Positions 43,275 to 50,094 of a stretch of DNA of 50,094 nt are shown here, piece after piece. The stretch covers positions 1 through 50,094 of the forward strand of contig NZ_JASTZU010000028.1 of the NCBI RefSeq assembly GCF_030282825.1, read 5' to 3'. Origin of the DNA: Aquibacillus rhizosphaerae. Lineage in GTDB: Bacteria > Bacillota > Bacilli > Bacillales > Amphibacillaceae. Under the pieces are notes generated by a model that saw nothing but the letters and a program-made list of their open reading frames with translations, searched no databases and was not told the origin of the DNA. Every line of letters starts with the position of its first letter. Position 1 is the stretch's first letter. The position numbers were made by a program, and so were the translations under genes.

Positions 43275-44174
43275 ATGACAAGGAAGTTACTCTTGGGGAT
43301 GGTTATTCTTCTATTGGTTACAAATTTAACTACAGTAGCTGTTTGGATTAATGATAGGGCAGGAGGAACCAACGAGGATTTTAGTATCGAGGTTGATAAA
43401 AAGAATCCTGTTGCAACAGTTGGAAATCAAGAAATTAAATACAGGGAATGGACGAATGCTCTAGAGTCAGAATACGGAAAAGAAATCTTAACAACAATGA
43501 TTAACAAGGAAGTAGTTTATCAACTAGCTGAAGAAAAGAATATTGAAATAAGTAACAAGTTAATTGAAAGAGAATTATCATTGTTATATACCATGCACGG
43601 AGTAATGAGTAAAGATGAAATTGAAAAACGAAAAGCAGAGTGGACCGAGGAGATTACGTATCGATTATATTTAGAAGCTTTATTGACGGAGGCGGTAGAG
43701 GTCCCCGAAATTCTTATAGATGATTATTATGAAGACAACCAAAACCAATATGAATTTGTAGAATCAATTCAACTTTCCCACGTTTTGGTAAATGATAAAG
43801 CGACTGCTGATAGATTCATAAGTGAACTAGAAGATGGTGCAACATTTGCTTCTTTAGCAAGAGAATATTCTGTCGATGAAGATTCTAGAAATGCTGGTGG
43901 ATACTTAGGCTTCTTTACAGCTGATAGTGATTATCTTCCCTCGGGTTATTATGACAAAGCAATGGAAATGAAGGAACATTCCTATAGTGATCCATTCCTA
44001 GTAGGAAATGAGGTTGCAATTATTTATCTCCATCGTATGTTACCAGATGTTTCATTTACATATGATGAGTTGAAAGTCCAAATTAAGCGTGAACTAGCAC
44101 TCGAGCAAATAGAAGCTAATATTTCTGCAAGCTCACTTTGGGAAGAATTATCAATCGAATGGATCTATGAATGA
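43275..44174 (+). CDS. yacD: YacD, PrsA-like peptidyl-prolyl isomerase
   Basis: This 299-residue exported protein has a membrane helix at the N-terminus (residues 4-26, KLLLGMVILLLVTNLTTVAVW). No lipobox cysteine is present, so it is anchored by the helix, unlike the PrsA lipoprotein. A SurA-like helical part (70-150) precedes a parvulin PPIase domain (about 165-260, SIQLSHVLVNDKATADRF and SRNAGGYLGFF). It would act outside the membrane in protein folding. Order hslO-yacD-cysK is conserved in Bacillus. The start follows AAGGAGAG. Confidence 0.88.
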   Translation: MTRKLLLGMVILLLVTNLTTVAVWINDRAGGTNEDFSIEVDKKNPVATVGNQEIKYREWTNALESEYGKEILTTMINKEVVYQLAEEKNIEISNKLIERELSLLYTMHGVMSKDEIEKRKAEWTEEITYRLYLEALLTEAVEVPEILIDDYYEDNQNQYEFVESIQLSHVLVNDKATADRFISELEDGATFASLAREYSVDEDSRNAGGYLGFFTADSDYLPSGYYDKAMEMKEHSYSDPFLVGNEVAIIYLHRMLPDVSFTYDELKVQIKRELALEQIEANISASSLWEELSIEWIYE

Positions 44175-44210
44175 AATAATTAAAAAATTATAAATTTTCC
44201 AGCTAATTAG

Positions 44211-44240
44211 TTGACTTTTATAGTCTAGATATCGTACATT
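44211..44240 (+). promoter_or_regulatory. cysK promoter
   Basis: TTGACT (44211-44216) and TACATT (44235-44240) are 18 bp apart, and the predicted transcript starts about 37 nt before cysK. In B. subtilis cysK is repressed by CymR; I cannot define an operator here. Confidence 0.5.
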
Positions 44241-44283
44241 GATATTAAATCCAATAAAAATACTTGGAATTAGGAGTGATAAA

Positions 44284-45213
44284 ATGAAAGTAGCACAGTC
44301 AATAGCAGAATTAATAGGTAATACACCGATAGTAAAACTTAACCGCACAGCAGACCCAGAAGGAGCAGAAATTTACCTAAAACTAGAGTTTATGAACCCT
44401 GGTAGCTCTGTAAAGGATCGTATTGCATTAGCAATGATTGAGGCTGCAGAAAAATCAGGAGATTTAAAAGAAGGCGACACGATTATTGAACCGACAAGTG
44501 GTAATACTGGTATTGGTATTGCGTTAGTAGCTGCTATCAAAGGGTACAAAGCAATCCTTGTGATGCCTGATACTATGAGTTTGGAACGTCGTAACTTACT
44601 TCGTGCCTACGGGTCAGAATTAGTACTTACACCTGGTGCCGATGGAATGAAGGGTGCAATTAAAAAAGCGGAAGAATTGCAAAAAGAGAATGGTTACTTT
44701 ATGCCACAACAATTTAATAATCAAGCTAACCCAGAGGTTCATGCTCGTACAACAGGTAATGAAATAGTTGAACAAATGGGTGATCAGTTAGATGCCTTTG
44801 TATCTGGAATTGGAACTGGTGGAACTATTACAGGTGCTGGTAAAGTGTTAAAAGAAAAATATAAAGACATTAAAATTTATGCTGTAGAACCAGAGGGATC
44901 GGCAATTTTATCTGGTGGCAAACCAGGACCTCATAAAATTCAAGGAATCGGGGCAGGATTTGTACCTGGAGTACTGAACACCGAAGTTTATGATGAGGTT
45001 ATCACTGTAAGTAATGATGAAGCATATGAAACTGCTAGAGAGGCTGCTCGTAAAGACGGTTTATTAGGAGGCGTTTCCTCCGGTGCAGCGATTTACGCAG
45101 CAAAGCAAGTTGCTAAACAACTTGGTAAAGGTAAAAAGGTTTTAGCTGTAATACCAAGTAATGGAGAAAGATATTTATCAACACCTCTTTATCAGTTTGA
45201 AGAACAAGAGTAA
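44284..45213 (+). CDS. cysK: Cysteine synthase A
   Basis: CysK makes cysteine from O-acetylserine and sulfide using PLP. The 309-residue protein has [13 protein letters not shown], the PLP-lysine motif [10 protein letters not shown], the substrate loop [12 protein letters not shown] and [15 protein letters not shown]. In B. subtilis CysK also binds CymR as a sulfur-status sensor. The ATG at 44284 follows TAGGAGTGA. The reading in from 44239 covers the promoter, so it is not used. A terminator follows. In B. subtilis pabB, pabA and pabC come next; here they are absent. Confidence 0.96.
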   Translation: MKVAQSIAELIGNTPIVKLNRTADPEGAEIYLKLEFMNPGSSVKDRIALAMIEAAEKSGDLKEGDTIIEPTSGNTGIGIALVAAIKGYKAILVMPDTMSLERRNLLRAYGSELVLTPGADGMKGAIKKAEELQKENGYFMPQQFNNQANPEVHARTTGNEIVEQMGDQLDAFVSGIGTGGTITGAGKVLKEKYKDIKIYAVEPEGSAILSGGKPGPHKIQGIGAGFVPGVLNTEVYDEVITVSNDEAYETAREAARKDGLLGGVSSGAAIYAAKQVAKQLGKGKKVLAVIPSNGERYLSTPLYQFEEQE

Positions 45214-45220
45214 CTATTTT

Positions 45221-45250
45221 GAAGCGATCTCCTAGGAGGTCGCTTTTTTA
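45221..45250 (+). terminator. cysK terminator
   Basis: AAGCGATCTCCTA and GGAGGTCGCTT form the stem (one mismatch), followed by six T residues. Confidence 0.8.
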
Positions 45251-45269
45251 AGCTAAGAAAGTATAAGAA

Positions 45270-45400
45270 ATTAAAGATGTCTAGCTCCAGCGCCTACCTG
45301 AGTCAAACATCTTTGTGGTAATGAGCGCCACACTGATATTTTCCTTGGTGAGCACAAAGGAATGCTACATAGAAAGACATCCCAGAAACAAGGTTTTTTT
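45270..45400 (+). repeat. Dispersed non-coding repeat, second type
   Basis: GATGTCTAGCTCCAGCGCCT, then GGTAATGAGCGCCA and GGTGAGCACAAAGG, resembles another Bacillaceae intergenic repeat that begins with TGTCTAGCTCCAGCGCCT. This one copy is in the cysK-folP gap, where pab genes lie in B. subtilis. The rest of the gap (to 45648) shows nothing I recognise apart from an inverted repeat TACAACAAAT/ATTTGTTGTA at 45583-45608. Confidence 0.45.
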
Positions 45401-45648
45401 CTTGTTTTGAAGACGTCCCACGCTATTCTTAAATCGGAAATTTTTGGGAATTCAATTCATAACTTATTAAAACTTGAGTCCAACCTCTCTGGATAAATTA
45501 CTACATTTATTCTATCTAGATTACCAATACTCTAAGGTGAACACTCTACTGGGATTACAGTATGTATTAAAATACTCATATTCTACAACAAATTGTATAT
45601 TTGTTGTAGAATGAGAAGTAAATCGTTTTAATAAGGATGAAAGTATAT

Positions 45649-46485
45649 ATGCAAAGATGGCTAATGACTAAGGAAAAAAAGTATAATTTAAATGAAAAAA
45701 CGCTGATTATGGGTATATTAAATATAACTCCTGATTCTTTTTCCGATGGTGGTAAATTTAATAATCAGGAAACAGCCGTGAAGCAAGCGATGGACATGGA
45801 AAAAGCAGGTGCAGATATAATTGATATTGGTGGGGAATCTACAAGACCTGGACACCAACCTGTTACAGAAGAAGAAGAGCTTGAACGTGTTCTTCCAATT
45901 ATAAGAAGCGTGAAAAAAGCGATTAACATTCCGATATCTATAGATACATATAAGGCAGAAACAGCTAAAAGAGCTGTAGAAGCCGGAGCATCAATCATTA
46001 ACGACGTATGGGGTGCAAAAAAGCAACCAGAAATTGCAGAAGTAGCTGCTACGTATAATGTTCCAATCGTATTGATGCATAATAGAACTAATATGAATTA
46101 TAATTCGCTTATTGAAGATATAAAAGATGATCTTCGACAAAGTATTGAAATTGTACGCCGTGCTGGTGTTGAGAAAGGTAATATTATCTTAGATCCGGGT
46201 ATTGGCTTCGCTAAGACTGTGGAAGATAACTTGAACGTTCTGAAGAGACTAGATGAATTGAAAGATTTAGGATATCCGTTATTGCTTGGTACATCGCGAA
46301 AATCAATGATTGGAAATGTGTTGAACTTGCCAGCGAATCAAAGGGATGAAGGTACTGGGGCAACGGTTTGTTATGGAATAACAAAAGGAACCGATATTGT
46401 TAGAGTTCATAATGTGGAAATGTGTTTTCGAATGACAAAAATGATGGATGTCCTGATGGGAAAAGGTGGGAATTTAATTGGATAA
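45649..46485 (+). CDS. folP: Dihydropteroate synthase
   Basis: FolP (Sul) joins p-aminobenzoate to hydroxymethyl-dihydropterin pyrophosphate in folate synthesis; it is the sulfonamide target. The 278-residue protein has LIMGILNITPDSFSDGGKF, DIGGESTRPGHQPV, SIDTYKAE and LLGTSRKSMIG. Three in-frame ATGs (45637, 45649, 45664) compete; the AAGGATG site suits 45649 best, and the conserved region begins well after all of them. It overlaps folB by 8 bp. It starts the folP-folB-folK-yazB operon. Confidence 0.94.
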   Translation: MQRWLMTKEKKYNLNEKTLIMGILNITPDSFSDGGKFNNQETAVKQAMDMEKAGADIIDIGGESTRPGHQPVTEEEELERVLPIIRSVKKAINIPISIDTYKAETAKRAVEAGASIINDVWGAKKQPEIAEVAATYNVPIVLMHNRTNMNYNSLIEDIKDDLRQSIEIVRRAGVEKGNIILDPGIGFAKTVEDNLNVLKRLDELKDLGYPLLLGTSRKSMIGNVLNLPANQRDEGTGATVCYGITKGTDIVRVHNVEMCFRMTKMMDVLMGKGGNLIG

Positions 46486-46843
46486 AATATATCTTAATAA
46501 AATGAGTTTTTATGGCTACCATGGTTTATTCCCTGAAGAGAATAAACTAGGACAACGTTTTATTGTTGATTTGGTTTTAGAGGTCGATTTACAAAAAGCT
46601 GGTGAGTCTGATGACATGAATGATTCCATAAATTATGGAACTATTTTTCAAGTGACGCAAGAAGTTGTAGAAGGCAAGTCTCGTAATTTAGTGGAAGCTG
46701 TGGCAAATGATATTGCGGATAAATTATTTTCTACGTTTGCGAAATTATCTGCGTGTACAGTTAAGGTTTATAAGCCAGATCCTCCTATACCGGGTCATTA
46801 TGAGTCCGTTGCTATTGAAATTCGGCGGGAGCGAGTAAGATGA
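46478..46843 (+). CDS. folB: Dihydroneopterin aldolase
   Basis: FolB cleaves dihydroneopterin to 6-hydroxymethyl-dihydropterin and glycolaldehyde. The 121-residue protein has MSFYGYHGLFPEENKLGQRF at the N-terminus and the conserved VEAVANDIADKLF and YKPDPPIPGHYESVAIEI. The TTG start at 46478 is 6 nt after AAGGTGGGA inside the end of folP. It overlaps folK in an ATGA, which suggests coupled translation. Confidence 0.95.
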   Translation: MDKIYLNKMSFYGYHGLFPEENKLGQRFIVDLVLEVDLQKAGESDDMNDSINYGTIFQVTQEVVEGKSRNLVEAVANDIADKLFSTFAKLSACTVKVYKPDPPIPGHYESVAIEIRRERVR

Positions 46844-47352
46844 ATACAGTATATATAGCATTAGGGTCTAATATTAACCCGCGTTCAGCCTATCTGAACC
46901 AGGCGATAGATAACCTAAGGCTAAGTGAACATATTTTTGTTATAAGTTACTCACCAATTTATGAAACGGAACCTGTTGGGTATTTAGAGCAAGAGAATTT
47001 TCTGAATATGGTAATTGAAATTGAAACAAGTTTAGAACCCTTGGATTTACTTAATTACTGCAAAGGTATCGAGAAAAAAATAGGAAGAAAAAGGGGAGTT
47101 AGGTGGGGTCCAAGAGTAATAGACCTTGACATTTTATTATATAATCAAGAGAATATTAGAACGGAGCAACTAATCGTTCCTCATCCTAGAATGCACGAAA
47201 GAGCTTTTGTATTAATACCTTTAAAAGATGTGAACCCAAGCTTAAACATCCCCTCTTTAAACAAAAGTGTTGCATCTGTTCTAGATGAGGTTACAACACA
47301 AGAGAAAAAGGGAGTATATAAATGGTATCCATCCAATGGGGAAAACGAATAA
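46840..47352 (+). CDS. folK: HPPK, hydroxymethyldihydropterin pyrophosphokinase
   Basis: FolK pyrophosphorylates 6-hydroxymethyl-dihydropterin with ATP, giving the substrate of FolP. The 170-residue protein has ALGSNINPRSAYLNQAI, YETEPVG, and the HPPK signature RWGPRVIDLDILLYN. It overlaps folB by 4 bp and the HTH gene by 31 bp, so the whole pterin branch is a tight operon. Confidence 0.96.
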   Translation: MNTVYIALGSNINPRSAYLNQAIDNLRLSEHIFVISYSPIYETEPVGYLEQENFLNMVIEIETSLEPLDLLNYCKGIEKKIGRKRGVRWGPRVIDLDILLYNQENIRTEQLIVPHPRMHERAFVLIPLKDVNPSLNIPSLNKSVASVLDEVTTQEKKGVYKWYPSNGENE

Positions 47353-47528
47353 AGGCTTATCGTAAATTAAAAGGGTACACGCAAATTCAATTTGCTAGGA
47401 AACTGGGTGTATCAGTATCAGTAATTGGAGAAGTTGAAAGAGGGACCAGGATTCCTAACTCCAATTTACTGAACCGGATAACGGACGTTCTAGATATTAC
47501 AATAGAGGAATTGTATCCTCCAGAATAA
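47322..47528 (+). CDS. yazB: YazB, XRE-family HTH protein
   Basis: This 68-residue protein is a single Cro/C1-type helix-turn-helix domain (WGKRIKAYRKLKGYTQIQFA, then LGVSVSVIGEVERGTRIPN). Its C-terminus ends IEELYPPE. It occupies the yazB position after folK in B. subtilis, and its start overlaps folK by 31 bp after an AAAGGGAG ribosome site. The regulatory target is not known; linkage to folate genes suggests, but does not show, a role there. Confidence 0.88.
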   Translation: MVSIQWGKRIKAYRKLKGYTQIQFARKLGVSVSVIGEVERGTRIPNSNLLNRITDVLDITIEELYPPE

Positions 47529-47978
47529 ATGTTATAATAAATTACTGTTTTAAAGATAAGGTGACTTTCTGTATTTAAAGGTTACTTTAAATAAAATCAC
47601 CTTTCGAAACAAGGTTATTTATTGTTGCAAAGGCGCCCCGAGCTTGTCATTATTAGGAACGAATTAATTTTGTTCCAATTGCTAGTTTAAGTGTGAAGTT
47701 TAAAATCGATTCGAATGCTTTATAATAGAAGAAAGAAACAACAAACATGTAGATTTTTGGGCATACTTTGATAGATGCTTCTGAAATACAAACGCAGATA
47801 TTATTTATTATTGCCCAGTAAAGTTAGCTACATGGAAATGAGAAAGCACGTGGTTTATCTTAAAGGACAAAAAGATAATGGTAAAGTAAAGTTAGAGAGA
47901 TGTGAAAAATTAGAGGATACTCTTTATAGTTTTGAGATTGGTTAGAAAAGCTGGTAGAGTATCCTATTTAGTTTAACG
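47529..47978. other. Gap where dusB lies in B. subtilis
   Basis: About 450 bp with no recognisable gene. In B. subtilis yacF/dusB (tRNA-dihydrouridine synthase) lies between yazB and lysS; I found no dusB motif or decayed fragment. A hairpin AAGGTGA...TCACCTT (about 47559-47604) without a good T-run may end the folate operon. GGCGCCCCGAGCTTGTC at 47632-47648 resembles AGGTGCCCGAGCTTTTC at 1257-1273. Confidence 0.4.
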
Positions 47979-48007
47979 TTGACACTTTGCTATTCGTTTT
48001 CTATACT
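47979..48007 (+). promoter_or_regulatory. Strong sigma-A promoter upstream of lysS
   Basis: TTGACA (47979-47984), exactly 17 bp, and TATACT (48002-48007) give a near-perfect promoter. Transcription would start near 48014, only about 10 nt before a terminator hairpin. Confidence 0.75.
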
Positions 48008-48024
48008 AAACCTTAAGAGAAATG

Positions 48025-48053
48025 CTGCCAGTGCCAAACTGGCAGTTTTTTAT
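48025..48053 (+). terminator. Terminator in the lysS leader
   Basis: CTGCCAGT (48025-48032) and ACTGGCAG (48038-48045) form a perfect 8-bp stem with a 5-nt loop, followed by six T residues. It lies between a strong promoter and lysS, so it acts either as an attenuator or as the end of a ~40-nt RNA. Confidence 0.75.
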
Positions 48054-48116
48054 TTAGAATAGTATATATATTTCTATTTAAAAAATTAATTACTATACTT
48101 GGTTTTTGCCAGTTAA

Positions 48117-49652
<1,536 letters not shown>

Positions 49653-49653
49653 T

Positions 49654-49703
49654 ATTATATAAGAACTCGTGTCTACTGTTGTCACGAGTTCTTATATAAT
49701 AAA
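49654..49703 (+). terminator. lysS terminator
   Basis: ATTATATAAGAACTCGTG and CACGAGTTCTTATATAAT form a perfect 18-bp stem with a loop of about 11 nt. It is long and symmetrical, so it may work in both directions. Confidence 0.75.
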
Positions 49704-49853
49704 TAGGTTATGTTTTAAATAATTTCTATTGTTAACGAACGGTTTTTAATAAATTCCAAGTTTTACTATGTATTAGACTATTGCTTTAGTGAGATAATCA
49801 TGGTAAATTATTAAACGTTGCACAACGCAACTGAAGCACAATCTAATAATATG

Positions 49854-49882
49854 TTGACTAGATTTTAATAAGATGTTATATT
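49854..49882 (+). promoter_or_regulatory. rrn promoter P1
   Basis: TTGACT (49854-49859) and TATATT (49877-49882) have a 17-bp spacer. A second, stronger promoter follows about 88 bp downstream, the tandem arrangement usual for Bacillus rrn operons. Confidence 0.7.
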
Positions 49883-49941
49883 AATGAGGTCGCAAATTTT
49901 GATTGATAAATGAATTGTTTTTAAAACATTTTAAAAAGTTA

Positions 49942-49970
49942 TTGACAAACTCATTGTGACTTGATACAAT
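49942..49970 (+). promoter_or_regulatory. rrn promoter P2
   Basis: TTGACA (49942-49947) and TACAAT (49965-49970) have an ideal 17-bp spacer and an A/T-rich upstream tract (TTTTTAAAACATTTTAAAAA) like an UP element. The leader downstream contains TGATCTTTGAAAACTGAAC, the conserved boxA-type rrn leader sequence. Confidence 0.85.
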
Positions 49971-50084
49971 ATAAAAGTTGTCGCAAAAAAAACACCGCAA
50001 CATTGATCTTTGAAAACTGAACAAAACAATCAGTATGTTAAGTAAGAAAAAAGCTAGTTAAGTAATGAGCAACCAAGCTCACAT

Positions 50085-50094
50085 TTTATGGAGA
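50085..50094 (+). rRNA. 16S rRNA, first bases only
   Basis: The window ends in TTTATGGAGA, which corresponds to the 5' end of 16S rRNA (normally continuing GTTTGATCCTGG). The preceding rrn leader and tandem promoters support this. Only about ten bases are inside the window, so the exact 5' end is approximate. Confidence 0.75.

Noticed and set aside
47833-47945. Possible small gene starting ATGGAAATGAGAAAG before lysS
   Set aside because: The frame closes after a few codons, no ribosome site is present, and the sequence resembles no known protein.

Overview
The window is a low-GC chromosomal segment from a spore-forming member of the Bacillaceae. It carries the conserved block from veg to the rrn operon that lies near the origin in Bacillus subtilis. 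Spore genes (sspF, spoVG, fin, spoVT, yabM, yabP, yabQ, spoIIE) and a low-GC Firmicute promoter style place it in that family. The dispersed repeats look like those of halotolerant relatives such as Oceanobacillus, Virgibacillus or Lentibacillus, but the genus cannot be fixed from sequence alone.

Layout. 1-12.5 kb: veg, sspF, ispE, purR, spoVG, glmU, prs, ctc, pth, fin, mfd, spoVT, in B. subtilis order but without yabJ/ridA. 12.5-16.5 kb: an insertion holding glcT, a RAT/terminator switch, ptsG and a non-coding inverted-repeat element. 16.5-21.7 kb: yabM, yabN/mazG, rqcP, yabP, yabQ, divIC, yabR. 21.7-30.8 kb: nine genes in two divergent operons inserted between yabR and a tRNA-Met gene. 31-32.3 kb: a histidine phosphatase and a Nudix hydrolase. 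32.3-41.2 kb: spoIIE, yabS, yabT, tilS, hprT, ftsH. 41.2-47.5 kb: coaX, hslO, yacD, cysK, folP, folB, folK, yazB, without pabB/pabA/pabC. 47.5-50.1 kb: lysS (dusB missing before it), then tandem rrn promoters and the first bases of 16S rRNA.

The most interesting unit is the 9-kb insertion. The leftward operon reads ndh2 (type II NADH dehydrogenase fused to a membrane domain), eetA (NusG domain II), eetB (Gx family) and a polyprenyl diphosphate synthase. The rightward operon reads apbE/fmnB (FMN transferase lipoprotein), a UbiA/MenA prenyltransferase, ecfA1, ecfA2 and ecfT. This is the gene content of the flavin-based extracellular electron transfer (EET) locus described in Listeria monocytogenes. 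Here the flavinylated lipoprotein PplA and a flavin-binding S component are absent from the locus. The shared 0.5-kb promoter region contains two 18-bp inverted repeats that closely match the Rex (NADH/NAD+ sensor) operator, which suggests redox control of both arms. I infer that NADH electrons pass through Ndh2 to a dedicated demethylmenaquinone pool and on to extracytoplasmic flavin, with the ECF module and ApbE supplying and attaching that flavin.

Other regulatory signals: tandem sigma-A promoters before veg and rrn, a sigma-H promoter before spoVG, a sigma-B promoter before ctc, a 21-bp-spaced Spo0A-type promoter before spoIIE, and a strong promoter followed at once by a terminator upstream of lysS. 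No CRISPR array, transposase gene or phage gene was seen.
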